A DNA stretch of 64,000 nt from Cohnella panacarvi Gsoil 349 (GCF_000515335.1 NZ_KI911563.1:3359146-3423145); one strand, 5' to 3'; shown: positions 45,206 through 54,018, numbered from the stretch's first letter. The notes: a model not told the origin generated them from the letters alone. A program made the numbers and translations.

Positions 45206-45241
45206 GGCATCGACCATATTCGTGGTCGGTGCTATTTTTTT
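45206..45241 (+). terminator. Bidirectional terminator inside the IS left end
   Basis: GCATCGACCA pairs with TGGTCGGTGC around TATTCG (one G-U pair). On the plus strand TATTTTTTTA follows; on the minus strand CGAGTTTTT follows. It can end orfB transcripts and block transcription arriving from hag. Confidence 0.8.
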
Positions 45242-46142
45242 AGGCGGCTGAATGGAGAAGATATTGTCTGTATTCTAAAGGCGTCATACAGTTCAGCCTC
45301 TTCTGGTAGCGATGGTTATTGTAGTATTCGACATATTCGATAATGGCAGCTTCCAACTCTTCGTATGTATTGAATTTGTTGAGGTAGTACATTTCGGATT
45401 TCATCATTCCCCAGAATGATTCCATCGGGCCGTTGTCGATACACCTCGACACCCTAGACATGCTTTGTGTCATGCCTGCATCGTCCAGTTTCTTCTTAAA
45501 ACTTTTGCTCGTATACTGGAAACCACGGTCACTATGAAAAATGGGCTTAACTCCAGGATAGATCTGGCGGGCAATATCAAAGGTTCGAAATACGAGCTCA
45601 TTGTTATTGGAATGTCCCACCACAAAAGAAACAATACTTTTGTCCGACAAATCAAGGATGGCACTAAGATACGCCTTGTTGTGACCGTACTTCATCTCGG
45701 TCACGTCAGTGAGCCACTTTGTACCGAACTCATCGGATTTGAAATCTCTGTTCAAGACGTTCTCCGCCGTAATTTCAGGCGTGGACGAGACATAGCTCTT
45801 TCGCTTCCTACGGCATACCGATTTTAGATGTAAGATGCTCATGAGCCTGTAAATTCGTTTATAATTCACTCTCAAATGATGTTCTCGGTTTAGCTTGATG
45901 GTCATCTGGCGATACCCGAGGATGCCGTTCTTTTCCTCGTAGGCGTTCTTAATTAGGGGTAGTAATGTTTTGTTAAATTTCTCGTTGTCACTCTCTCTCC
46001 GGTTAAGCCACTTATAATACGAAGAACGCTGAATGCCTGCAATTTCGCAGAGTTGACCTATAGGGTATGCTTTTGCAGCATGAAGATCGCGTATGGCAAG
46101 ATACTCGGGTTCTAATCGGACTTGGCTTAGAACCGCCTCCTT
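45240..46142 (-). CDS. IS3-family transposase OrfB (integrase core), expressed by -1 frameshift
   Basis: The catalytic part of the transposase. The rve integrase core carries the DDE triad: Asp in TKWLTDVTEM, Asp in FHSDRGFQYTS and Glu in NGPMESFWGMMKSE. The first ATG in frame is at 45905, but the frame stays open upstream to about 46142 and encodes the typical HTH_21 leader (LCEIAGIQRSSYYKWLNRRE, AYEEKNGILGYRQ). An AAAAGG stretch at the end of orfA is where a -1 frameshift would fuse OrfA and OrfB into the active protein. The start given is therefore the frameshift region, not a start codon. Confidence 0.85.
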   Translation of the reverse strand, partial: KEAVLSQVRLEPEYLAIRDLHAAKAYPIGQLCEIAGIQRSSYYKWLNRRESDNEKFNKTLLPLIKNAYEEKNGILGYRQMTIKLNREHHLRVNYKRIYRLMSILHLKSVCRRKRKSYVSSTPEITAENVLNRDFKSDEFGTKWLTDVTEMKYGHNKAYLSAILDLSDKSIVSFVVGHSNNNELVFRTFDIARQIYPGVKPIFHSDRGFQYTSKSFKKKLDDAGMTQSMSRVSRCIDNGPMESFWGMMKSEMYYLNKFNTYEELEAAIIEYVEYYNNHRYQKRLNCMTPLEYRQYLLHSAA

Positions 46143-46810
46143 TTGATCTCTTTCAGCTTTTTTAGAAAGTCGATCTCCATCTGTTTTCTTTTGTTCTCAG
46201 CCTGGAGCAGTTTGTTCTGAGCCCTCAGTTTCTCGACCTCGGACATCTCATCCTCAGACTTCCTTTTTCCACGTTTGTCCTGAAGTGCTTCCACACCTGA
46301 TTTTAAGTATTTATTCGTCCATGAGTAGACTTGTTGGTAGGATACCTGAAATTTCTCAGCTGTCTGGGCATAGTCGTGTTGATGCTCAATGCAGAATCTG
46401 ACGATTTCTACCCTTTCATCGTAAGTGGTTGCTCGTCCTTTAGTCATGATCGGTGTTCCCCCTGTACCGGAAGCTTTCAACTCCTCATGACCATTATACT
46501 TTAGGATCCAATTACGCAGTTGACGGGTTGATTTAATCCCATATCTTTTACAGATCTCCATATGTGAACCGCCGCCAGATAAATAATCTCTGACAGCCAC
46601 TACCTTTAATTCCGCAGAATATGCAATGTTTCTGGATGAACTGTGGAGTCCATTTGGACCTAATGAGTGATAAACTTGAAGCCATTGTTTGGCAGATGAA
46701 TGAGAAACGCCTAGCGAGATAGCTATGTGATTGAGTGAATCTTCCCCCCTCAGATAATTTTCAATGGCAGCTATCTTTTCTAATCCAGAAATCTTTGCTT
46801 TACGAGACAT
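46127..46810 (-). CDS. IS3-family transposase OrfA (helix-turn-helix)
   Basis: A 227-residue DNA-binding protein with repeated helix-turn-helix motifs (HIAISLGVSHSSAKQWLQ, EICKRYGIKSTRQLRNWI, AEKFQVSYQQVYSWTNKY) and a C-terminal leucine-zipper-like coiled coil (VEKLRAQNKLLQAENKRKQM). It recognises the terminal repeats. ATG at 46810 lies behind a GGGGGAG site; an upstream ATG at 46825 is less well placed. It ends in a Lys/Arg-rich tail overlapping the OrfB frame. Confidence 0.87.
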   Translation of the reverse strand: MSRKAKISGLEKIAAIENYLRGEDSLNHIAISLGVSHSSAKQWLQVYHSLGPNGLHSSSRNIAYSAELKVVAVRDYLSGGGSHMEICKRYGIKSTRQLRNWILKYNGHEELKASGTGGTPIMTKGRATTYDERVEIVRFCIEHQHDYAQTAEKFQVSYQQVYSWTNKYLKSGVEALQDKRGKRKSEDEMSEVEKLRAQNKLLQAENKRKQMEIDFLKKLKEIKRRRF

Positions 46811-46846
46811 AAAGAACTCCCCCAATGATAAACAGTTTTATTATTT

Positions 46847-46874
46847 CAACTGTCTACCATAGGGGGAGCATATC
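46847..46874 (-). repeat. IS terminal inverted repeat, right
   Basis: Read on the minus strand it starts GATATGCTCCC and ends GTAGACAGTTG, matching the left end; AATCT follows at 46875-46879. Confidence 0.8.
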
Positions 46875-46898
46875 AATCTCCCAAGGTCTTTTTTTTTA
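46875..46898 (+). terminator. Right half of the flagellin terminator and TSD right copy
   Basis: AATCT (46875-46879) is the duplicated target; CCCAAGGTCTT (46880-46890) and the following T-tract are the separated right arm of the hag terminator. Confidence 0.85.
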
Positions 46899-46906
46899 TT
46901 TTTCGC

Positions 46907-46934
46907 TAAATAATGGCTTGGCATTCGTCGATAT
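46907..46934 (+). promoter_or_regulatory. SigD promoter of the flaG-fliD-fliS operon
   Basis: TAAA at 46907-46910, 16 nt, then GTCGATAT at 46927-46934 (consensus GCCGATAT). It follows the flagellin terminator remnant and precedes the flaG GTG by about 37 nt. Confidence 0.75.
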
Positions 46935-46970
46935 AATAGGTAATACTATTTTTTCGGACGGAGTGATAAA

Positions 46971-47375
46971 GTGAAGATCCAATCCTCGCCAGCAACGAAC
47001 GCATCGCACTCTAGCAATACCGTATCTGTCAATAAATCCGCGACTGAGAGCGCCTCTCCCAAACCTGAGGGTTCGAACCTGGATGTAGGGCTCGTTCGCA
47101 ACGGCAAACAGCTTCAAACAGCCGAATTGAAAGGCGTTAAAGTGTCCGTGGGGGAAGAACAGCTCATCAGAGCGATCGATCGTGCGATCAAGGCGCTGGA
47201 AGGACCTTCGACGACGTTCGAGATGAAAGTGCACGAGCAGACGAAAGCCGTTACCGTGAAAGTATTCAATAAAGATACCGGCGAACTGATCCGTGAGATC
47301 CCGCCGGAGAAGACTTTAGATCTAGTCGCGAAAATGATGGAATTTGCCGGAATCTTGGTAGACGAGAAAGTATAG
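46971..47375 (+). CDS. flaG: FlaG-family flagellar protein
   Basis: A 134-residue protein with a disordered Ser/Asn-rich N-terminus and a conserved C-terminal FlaG domain (EMKVHEQTKAVTVKVFNKDTGE, REIPPEKTLDLVAKM). It influences filament length in other bacteria. It starts with GTG behind CGGAGTG and is 12 nt from fliD, matching yvyC-fliD in Bacillus. A SigD promoter is upstream. Confidence 0.87.
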   Translation: MKIQSSPATNASHSSNTVSVNKSATESASPKPEGSNLDVGLVRNGKQLQTAELKGVKVSVGEEQLIRAIDRAIKALEGPSTTFEMKVHEQTKAVTVKVFNKDTGELIREIPPEKTLDLVAKMMEFAGILVDEKV

Positions 47376-47387
47376 GAGGCGAATACG

Positions 47388-49202
47388 ATGGTAATGAGAA
47401 TATCGGGTTTTTCATCCGGTCTGGATATCGATAGTATCGTCAAGAATCTGTTGAAAGCGCAACGCGCTCCGTTGGACAAATTAAATCAACAGAAGACAGC
47501 GTTAGAATGGCAACGGGAACAATATCGCGACGTCAACATTAAGATGGTTGATTTCCGCAACAATAAATTGTTTAACTATGGTTTGCAAGGCACGGTAAGC
47601 GCCAAGCAAGTGAAGACCTCAGGCAATACATCAGCCGTGAGTGCCAAAGCCGATTCGAATGCGATCGCGGGATCGATGACGATCGAAGTCAAGCAATTGG
47701 CTACTTCTTCGTCCATCGTCAGTACGGCCGGTGTCGGTACGGTCGATAAGAACAAGACGTTGAATCAATTAAACGGCGGTGCTTTGAACTACACGGCAGT
47801 CGGTGGTAAAGTGGCTGTTACCATTAACGGTCAGACGATCCAATTGGATGAGACGATTGATACGCTCAATACCATGGTCGCTAAGATCAATGCGAATAAA
47901 GATATGAACGTAACCGCGTTCATAGACGGGACTACAGGCAAGTTATCGCTTACTTCCAAGACGGGTGGCCCAGTGCCGATCACGACCGGCGGAACCCTGT
48001 TGGATGATTTTCAACTTGGAGGTCTTACCAGCTCCAGCGGTATCGGTGCGGTGGACACGGCTGTCGATACTTTGGCAGATTTGAAAACGAGCGGCAAGCT
48101 TTCTTATACGGCCGATGGACTCGGGAATGTAAGCTTTTCGATGAATGGCAGCATGATAACGGTTAACGAGAACGATACGCTGAATGACTTGCTGAATGCT
48201 ATTAATAGCGACGCGGGTGCTGCCGTAACGGCTGCAATCGACGGAACGACCGGCAAGCTCACGATTAAATCGGACGGTTCGGGATCCGTTGCCGTAAGCG
48301 GTGATTTATTCGCCAAATTCAACTTGACCGGCGAGACCGTCGGGCAGAACGCCAAGGTCGTTATTAATGGCATCGAGACGGAACGAGCGAGCAATACTTT
48401 CACAGAGAATGGCGTAAGCATTACGCTGAACACCATATCCGCCGGATCCATTACGACTCTTAACGTTACTTCCGATACGGATAAGATCGTGGACTCGATC
48501 AAGACGTTCATCAAAGAATATAACGACTTGCTTGAGACGGTGAATAACAAGGTAAACGAAGAGCGCTACCGCAAATTTTCTCCGTTAACTTCGGAACAGA
48601 AGGCGGAGATGAGCGAAGATGAAATTAAGCTGTGGGAAGACAAGGCCAAGAGCGGTCTACTCCGTCGCGATACGACGCTTACTACGATGGTAGACAATAT
48701 GCGGCTCGCAGCCATGACCGACATTACCATCGACGGCGTCAGGGTGAACTTGGCTTCCTTCGGCATTGAGACCGGAGAATGGCAGCAACGGGGCAAGCTG
48801 GTCATCAAGGACGAGGCGAAACTGCGTCAAGCAATCGAAGCGAATCCGGCCCAAGTCGAGCAGTTCTTCACGCAACAGACGACGCAGACAGATGCGAAGC
48901 TGAAAGTTTCGCCAACAAATCCGGATAACGGGTTGTTCAATCGGTTGTCGAATACGCTAATGACAGCAATTGAAGATCTATCCAAGAAAGCCGGGACGTC
49001 TAAATACAGCATAAGCAAAGACGCGGCATTCCTTGAGACGAGCTCAATCAGCGAACTATTGCGAAGTTTGGATACTAAGATTTATAATGCGAATGACCGG
49101 CTTAATCGCTTAGAAGTTACTTATTACAAGCAGTTTACGGCGATGGAAACGGCAATGAACCGCTTTCAGTCGCAATCTAGCGCCTTGTTCGGATCGAATT
49201 AA
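47388..49202 (+). CDS. fliD: Flagellar filament capping protein
   Basis: A 604-residue hook-associated protein 2 that caps the growing filament and promotes flagellin folding. The N-terminal FSSGLDIDSIVKNLLKAQRAPLD segment (FliD_N) and the C-terminal coiled-coil region with LEVTYYKQFTAMETAMNRFQSQ are conserved. The middle has repeated beta-rich parts (TIDTLNTMVAKINA and NDTLNDLLNAINS; IDGTTGKLSLTSK and IDGTTGKLTIKSD) that look like an internal duplication. Length is normal for Bacillales. Confidence 0.94.
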   Translation: MVMRISGFSSGLDIDSIVKNLLKAQRAPLDKLNQQKTALEWQREQYRDVNIKMVDFRNNKLFNYGLQGTVSAKQVKTSGNTSAVSAKADSNAIAGSMTIEVKQLATSSSIVSTAGVGTVDKNKTLNQLNGGALNYTAVGGKVAVTINGQTIQLDETIDTLNTMVAKINANKDMNVTAFIDGTTGKLSLTSKTGGPVPITTGGTLLDDFQLGGLTSSSGIGAVDTAVDTLADLKTSGKLSYTADGLGNVSFSMNGSMITVNENDTLNDLLNAINSDAGAAVTAAIDGTTGKLTIKSDGSGSVAVSGDLFAKFNLTGETVGQNAKVVINGIETERASNTFTENGVSITLNTISAGSITTLNVTSDTDKIVDSIKTFIKEYNDLLETVNNKVNEERYRKFSPLTSEQKAEMSEDEIKLWEDKAKSGLLRRDTTLTTMVDNMRLAAMTDITIDGVRVNLASFGIETGEWQQRGKLVIKDEAKLRQAIEANPAQVEQFFTQQTTQTDAKLKVSPTNPDNGLFNRLSNTLMTAIEDLSKKAGTSKYSISKDAAFLETSSISELLRSLDTKIYNANDRLNRLEVTYYKQFTAMETAMNRFQSQSSALFGSN

Positions 49203-49207
49203 TACGC

Positions 49208-49537
49208 ATGATGGACAAGCTGATTAGAGAAGTATTGGCAGAAACGATACGGTTGGCGAAGTCCGAACCGGATACCGATTACGAAGCCTTCGTAGAATTG
49301 ACGGATTTAAGGCAGACGTTAGTAGATGAAGTGCAAAGTCGGGGATTGCTTAAGGATGACGAGAAAGCGTTGCTGAGTGAGCTTGCCAAATATGAGAAAG
49401 TAATACTCTCTCGGATGTTGGCATTGAAACAAGAGGCAGAACTCGGTATACAGCGTATGAATGCGACGAAGAGACAACAGGACGCATACGGTCAAGTGGG
49501 CCCTGGCGAAAGCATTATGTTCGACAAAGGAGTATGA
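49208..49537 (+). CDS. Small FliT-like protein between fliD and fliS
   Basis: A 109-residue, mainly helical charged protein located where a FliT-type chaperone would be expected. It lacks motifs that would prove the family. By position it could bind FliD and prevent premature assembly. The start codons ATG-ATG at 49208 have a weak ribosome site and lie 5 nt after fliD. Its stop overlaps the region of the fliS start, so the three genes form one transcript. Confidence 0.68.
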   Translation: MMDKLIREVLAETIRLAKSEPDTDYEAFVELTDLRQTLVDEVQSRGLLKDDEKALLSELAKYEKVILSRMLALKQEAELGIQRMNATKRQQDAYGQVGPGESIMFDKGV

Positions 49538-49539
49538 CC

Positions 49540-49926
49540 ATGAACACAAGTCCCTATCTTCAGAAATATCAACAAGCAGCGGTTCAGACGTCCTCCGGCC
49601 CCCAGCTCCTCTTGATGCTATACGATGGGGCTATCAAGTTCGTACGTTCGGGCATCGAAGGTATAGAGGAACGGAAACCGGAGAAGGCAAACACGAACTT
49701 GCAGAAAGCGCAGAGAATCGTTAACGAACTTACAGCGTCCCTGAATTTCGACTATGAAATTTCCAATAATCTCGCCCGACTATATGAGTATATGATGCAT
49801 CAACTGATTCAAGCGAATTCACGTAAAGCTGCCGAGCCTGCCCGCGAGGTATTAAACTACCTGATCGATATGAGAGAGACCTGGGCTACGGCGATGAAGA
49901 AGCCGATTATGGAAAGCACGCAATAG
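49540..49926 (+). CDS. fliS: Flagellin export chaperone FliS
   Basis: A 128-residue four-helix chaperone that binds the flagellin C-terminus. The motif QLLLMLYDGAIKFV and the N-terminal YLQKYQQ segment are typical. ATG at 49540 is 8 nt after AAGGAG; the earlier ATG at 49534 would have only 2 nt spacing. A strong terminator and then a group II intron follow. Confidence 0.93.
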   Translation: MNTSPYLQKYQQAAVQTSSGPQLLLMLYDGAIKFVRSGIEGIEERKPEKANTNLQKAQRIVNELTASLNFDYEISNNLARLYEYMMHQLIQANSRKAAEPAREVLNYLIDMRETWATAMKKPIMESTQ

Positions 49927-49950
49927 ATGAACAAGCCTTCGATCGAACGT

Positions 49951-49989
49951 AAAACCGCTAAGGGAAATGGCCCTTAGCGGTTTTGTTCG
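49951..49989 (+). terminator. Terminator of the flaG-fliD-fliS operon, target of a group IIC intron
   Basis: A perfect 14-bp stem (AAAACCGCTAAGGG with CCCTTAGCGGTTTT) around AAATGG. Outer bases CGAAC and GTTCG can extend it. The intron begins directly after GTTCG. Confidence 0.9.
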
Positions 49990-51866
49990 GTGTACGCCCA
50001 GCATGGGCGTCATCTCTACGGTGAAAGTCCGGAATGGGGGCTGGCAAGCGCCTACCATAGCCAAGAGCAAGGGTGTCCGCCGCGAGGCGGAATCCGAAGG
50101 AAGCTGGAGGCAAACGCACGGCTCGAGGTACACGAATCCAATTTGAGGCGGTTGCAGTCGGATGAGTCACCATCACATGACGAAATCCTAAGCTGCCAAA
50201 GGCTGCAGCCGTAAACTTGGGCGAGCGCGGGCGGAAAGATGACGTTCTTATCTGGGGAGACCTGTGGAATATGCGAAGTATTTGCGTAACCGTGGCTGAG
50301 AAGTCGCGCTGAATCCGCAGGAGTCAGCAGAAGCCATAGTACGGTGTTGTTGCAACAACACCGGAAGGGCTGAACCTAAAGGAGAGAAGAAATCGATGCG
50401 TTCGCGCGAAGAACAACGACAGCAGAATATCCCGCAAGGGAGCTCGCGGCAAAGGGTAGCGGTGAAACCGCAAGGGTATGCCGGAGCGCCGAGTTCTTCG
50501 TCGGCACAAACCGACCTTTCTTCTCGCGAAGGAAAGCACGACTTGCTGGATCAAATGCTCGAGGAGGGAAATCTCCGAGAAGCCTACAAGCGAGTGAAAC
50601 AAAACGGAGGAGCGCCCGGCATAGACAACGTGACGGTAGCCGAGCTACAAGCACACGTATGGGAATGCTGGGAAACCGTGAAAGCGCAGCTCCAATTGGG
50701 TACGTACAGACCGATGCCAGTCAAACGGGTGGAAATCCCCAAACCCGGAGGCGGGGTGCGGCTGTTAGGTATCCCAACCGTAATGGACCGCTTGATCCAA
50801 CAAGCCCTCATGCAAGTAATGACACCGATTTTCGACCCGTTATTCTCACCGAACAGCTTTGGATTCCGCCCAAGGAAACGTGCCCATGACGCAGTAAAAC
50901 AAGCGCAGTCCTACATTCAAGAAGGAAATCGCTGGGTCGTAGACATAGATTTGGAGAAGTTCTTTGACAGAGTGAACCACGACATCCTCATGGCAAGGGT
51001 AGCACGAAAAGTCGCGGACAAGCGTGTCTTGAAGCTGATTCGTTCCTACCTCAATGCCGGAGTCATGGTCGACGGGACAAAGCAGGAGACGCTGGAAGGA
51101 ACGCCGCAAGGCGGTCCGCTCAGCCCGCTTTTAGCTAACATCCTGTTGGACGATCTGGACAAAGAGTTAACGGAACGCGGCTTGAAGTTTGTGCGTTATG
51201 CGGACGACTGCAACATCTTTGTCCGAAGCAAGCGTGCAGGTGAACGCGTAATGGCGTCGGTCATTCGCTTTGTAGAGGAGAGGCTCAGACTAAGAGTGAA
51301 TCGGGACAAGAGTGCGGTAGACCGCCCATGGAACCGCAAGTTCCTTGGATTCAGCTTTCTCAGCAACAAAGTCGCGACGATTCGAATCGCGCCGAAGAAA
51401 CTGGAACAACTAAAGGAACGCGTCAGGGAGATAACCTCGCGTACGCGAGGCGTCTCGATGGAGAAGAGGCTGCAAGAATTAAATCGCTACCTGATGGGTT
51501 GGATAGGCTACTTCCGGCTAGCATCCGTAAAGACGCACTGCGAACGACTCGACGAATGGATTCGCCGAAGACTACGCATGTGCCTATGGAAGCAGTGGAA
51601 ACTACCTAAATCCAGGCTCCGAAACTTACGTGCCCTAGGTGTACCGGAGTGGGCGGCAAGAATGATGGCAAACGCTCGCCGCGGATGCTGGGAAATGTCC
51701 CGAAACATAAACAACGCCCTTAATCGCTCCTACTGGAGTGACCAAGGGCTGTTAAGTCTGACAACTCGTTATCTTGAAACTCGTTAACTTTTAGGAACCG
51801 CCGTATGCGGACCCGCATGTACGGTGGTGTGAGAGGTCGGGGGCTAGCCGCCCCCATCTACTCGAT
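49990..51866 (+). mobile_element. Group II intron, bacterial class C
   Basis: A retroelement of about 1.88 kb. The 5' end is GTGTACGCCC, close to the GUGYG consensus. A structured RNA of about 400 nt precedes the reverse transcriptase gene. Domain V is readable at 51797-51828 (ACCGCCGTATGCG and CGCATGTACGGTGGT around GACC), and domain VI at about 51831-51866 includes GTCGGGGGC/GCCCCC and ends CTACTCGAT. Insertion right behind a terminator stem is the known habit of class C introns. The 3' boundary is within a few bases of 51866. An identical 5' region recurs at 63606. Confidence 0.92.
50396..51787 (+). CDS. ltrA: Group II intron reverse transcriptase/maturase
   Basis: A 463-residue intron-encoded protein needed for splicing and retromobility. 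RT motifs include GAPGIDNVT, PKPGGGVRLLGIPTVMDRLIQ, VVDIDLEKFFDRVNHD, GTPQGGPLSPLLANI and the catalytic RYADD. A maturase (GIIM-like) X domain follows (LNRYLMGWIGYFRLA). There is no HNH endonuclease domain, as expected for class C. It begins behind AAAGGAGAG and ends before domain V. The N-terminal ~45 residues form a low-complexity extension relative to the compact Geobacillus GsI-IIC protein as I recall it. Confidence 0.93.
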   Translation: MRSREEQRQQNIPQGSSRQRVAVKPQGYAGAPSSSSAQTDLSSREGKHDLLDQMLEEGNLREAYKRVKQNGGAPGIDNVTVAELQAHVWECWETVKAQLQLGTYRPMPVKRVEIPKPGGGVRLLGIPTVMDRLIQQALMQVMTPIFDPLFSPNSFGFRPRKRAHDAVKQAQSYIQEGNRWVVDIDLEKFFDRVNHDILMARVARKVADKRVLKLIRSYLNAGVMVDGTKQETLEGTPQGGPLSPLLANILLDDLDKELTERGLKFVRYADDCNIFVRSKRAGERVMASVIRFVEERLRLRVNRDKSAVDRPWNRKFLGFSFLSNKVATIRIAPKKLEQLKERVREITSRTRGVSMEKRLQELNRYLMGWIGYFRLASVKTHCERLDEWIRRRLRMCLWKQWKLPKSRLRNLRALGVPEWAARMMANARRGCWEMSRNINNALNRSYWSDQGLLSLTTRYLETR

Positions 51867-51867
51867 T

Positions 51868-53808
51868 TTATAGAGTTTTTAGAAGAGATAATTCGGCGTA
51901 CTCGGGAAATCGCTCGATTAGCTTCGTTTTGATCGGGGCGCGGCGTTCCGAATCCGGACAGTGGGCTAAATATTGAATATATAGTTTCGGATTGGCCGGA
52001 TTAAGCTCGATCGCATGCGCCCAGAAACCAAGGGCGTCCTCAGGATCGCCTTCTATGTGTTGCAACTGCGCCAAACGGTCGCAGCTAGCTTCGGTTAACT
52101 GGCCGTTGTCCAGCAAGTGTTGATAAAATTGCAATGCGGGTTCTTTATAGTGTTTCGTTAAAAAAAAGTCGGCGAGTTGATTGATTACGCTCGGAGTAGC
52201 GTATCGTTCGATTAGGCGGTCAAAGACATCCCATCTTTTTAGCAAGTAGAGTTGGGTTAACGTTTCGAAGACGGTGCGGTCAAAGTCCTCGTTAGCAGAA
52301 GGAACGGCTTGATCGAACAATACGCAATCCACGAAAGTGAGATATCGATGGATGTCATCGGTTGAATCTCGGTTTCTGTATCTTACGAGCCAATCGGGAC
52401 GAGCCCAAGCAATAGCCCCCCAAATAACGGATTTAGCGACGGTTGTGTCTTCTAGCTCCTCTTGAGTATTGGTATTTATAATACTTTCGAAATCAGCTAA
52501 GTTATCCGTCAAGAGAGCATACTTCAATCTGTCAGCGATGCTATACGAAAGGGGCGAACGATTGAAGTAATGCTGCGCAAGCTCCTTGTTTCCTAAGGAA
52601 ATAGCGATTTTTCCCATCGTTTTCATTTTCGCATCACTTTCGCTCACGCTTAGAAGCTTATCGAGAAAACGGACGATGTTCGAGGCAGCTTCTTTTAGGG
52701 ACAAGATCTCGACCATCTTTATCCAAGCGCTCATGTCCTTGTTGTTGGCCATAAGCAATCGGGTTAAGTAGGTCATGCACTGATTCAAGTCCTGATCACG
52801 TTCGTACGTCAGAGCGAGCTGCCAAAGCGGCATCCGAGTTCCGAATTCAGGGTTTGCGATCGAGAGGACCTGGTTATTGGCGGCGCGCTTCTCGGCTTCC
52901 ATATGGGCAGCGATAAACTCTTGCTTGCCTAGCTCGTGAAAGCCGAGATTTTGTAAGATGATGCCGCGAATGCAGCGGATATCCGGGTATTGAACATAGG
53001 ATTGGAGATACCGTTCGATCAGGTGCCAAGCTTCAAGAAGCTTCCCTTGCCTCATATAGATTTCCAGCAAGGCAAAGAGAACGATTCGGAACCATTCGGC
53101 TTTATTGTTTCCAGAATCGAGTGCGATCTGAAGGTGCTGTATGGCTTCGTCGTCTTTTTTCATTAGCGCGAGCTGTTGTCCGATCATACAGTGGTCATAA
53201 GCGTTCAGAGCAGCCGTTTTTTTCATTTCATTGAAGATAGACAAGTTGCGTTCATGCTTGTCTTTTGCATCAATGACGGTGTCTAAGTATCCGGAATGGA
53301 GGATTCGGTAGGGCAAGGCGACAATGTCCGGGGCTTTTCCGTTTGCCGGGACTGGCTGCTCGTGAATCGGCCGATGAAACCGAATGTTCATCCGATTGCC
53401 AAAGACGCGAAGCACGGGCGCTTCCACGATCGCGGCGTTCGATTGATCGCCCATGAAGTTACGAACGGGCAATTGATAAAGCGTGCGAGTAGTCGGTTCG
53501 ATTGTTGCTAAGGAATCGCGGAGGCCGCGGATGTCGTTCTCCTCCATATATTCGTCTGCGTCCATGACGAGTATCCATTTGCCGGTAGCATGCTTGAGCG
53601 ATTCGTTCCGTGCGGCTGAGAAATCGTTTATCCAAGCGAAATCATAAATTTTATCGGTAAACCGCCGGGCAATCTCCTTCGTTCGGTCGGTGGAGCCGGT
53701 ATCGACGATGACGATTTCATCCACGTACTTTTCCATGCTTTTTAAGCAACGATCAAGGAAGGCTTCTTCATTCTTGACGATCATGCATAAGGAAACGAGG
53801 TTGTTCAT
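51868..53808 (-). CDS. GT2-family glycosyltransferase with TPR-like repeats (SunS-like architecture)
   Basis: A 646-residue cytoplasmic protein. Residues 1 to about 230 are a GT2 domain: SLCMIVKNEEAFLDRCLKS, IVDTGSTDRTKEIA, NDFSAARNESL and the DxD-type MDADEY. The rest is helical TPR-like repeats. The same arrangement occurs in SunS and in several proteins that glycosylate peptides or proteins, so flagellin is a reasonable acceptor to test. ATG at 53808 follows GGAGGCT. It is the only minus-strand gene of the glycan island, runs toward the intron, and its stop lies 2 nt past the intron 3' end. Confidence 0.85.
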   Translation of the reverse strand: MNNLVSLCMIVKNEEAFLDRCLKSMEKYVDEIVIVDTGSTDRTKEIARRFTDKIYDFAWINDFSAARNESLKHATGKWILVMDADEYMEENDIRGLRDSLATIEPTTRTLYQLPVRNFMGDQSNAAIVEAPVLRVFGNRMNIRFHRPIHEQPVPANGKAPDIVALPYRILHSGYLDTVIDAKDKHERNLSIFNEMKKTAALNAYDHCMIGQQLALMKKDDEAIQHLQIALDSGNNKAEWFRIVLFALLEIYMRQGKLLEAWHLIERYLQSYVQYPDIRCIRGIILQNLGFHELGKQEFIAAHMEAEKRAANNQVLSIANPEFGTRMPLWQLALTYERDQDLNQCMTYLTRLLMANNKDMSAWIKMVEILSLKEAASNIVRFLDKLLSVSESDAKMKTMGKIAISLGNKELAQHYFNRSPLSYSIADRLKYALLTDNLADFESIINTNTQEELEDTTVAKSVIWGAIAWARPDWLVRYRNRDSTDDIHRYLTFVDCVLFDQAVPSANEDFDRTVFETLTQLYLLKRWDVFDRLIERYATPSVINQLADFFLTKHYKEPALQFYQHLLDNGQLTEASCDRLAQLQHIEGDPEDALGFWAHAIELNPANPKLYIQYLAHCPDSERRAPIKTKLIERFPEYAELSLLKTL

Positions 53809-53991
53809 AGAGCCTCCAGAGAGTGGATATTTCATTTATGACTCTAGCTTATAATAAAAGGTCGAAAAGACCAAGATGTATTAAGAGAGTGCGAATAATA
53901 AAGGATTTTGTCGAGCGATTGACGAATTTATAGAGATTGAACACGGAATTGTATTTACATATATTTCAGCTCGTAACATCGCTATAGAGTC

Positions 53992-54018
53992 TACATGTTT
54001 CTCGTAATTAACCGATAT
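53992..54018 (+). promoter_or_regulatory. SigD-like promoter of the licD glycan operon
   Basis: TACA at 53992-53995, exactly 15 nt, then ACCGATAT at 54011-54018. It differs from TAAA-N15-GCCGATAT at two positions and its -10 is nearly the same as that of hag. The start would be near 54025, about 32 nt before the licD ATG. Confidence 0.65.

Larger units (their letters stand above)
45163..46874 (-). mobile_element. IS3-family (IS150-like) insertion sequence
   Basis: A 1,712-bp element bounded by imperfect 28-bp terminal inverted repeats (45163-45190 and 46847-46874; about 20 of 28 positions match, with GTAGACAGTTG identical) and by AATCT direct repeats. It carries orfA and orfB on the minus strand in the usual two-frame arrangement. 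Both frames appear intact, so it may be active. It is inserted in the loop of the flagellin terminator. A bidirectional hairpin at 45206-45241 near its left end would stop transcription entering from hag. Confidence 0.9.

Noticed and set aside
45465..45827. Plus-strand ORF within the insertion sequence
   Set aside because: Antisense to the transposase integrase core.
49990..50214. Short ORF at the intron 5' end, repeated at 63521-63829
   Set aside because: It covers structured group II intron RNA; the apparent conservation is that of the intron, not of a protein.
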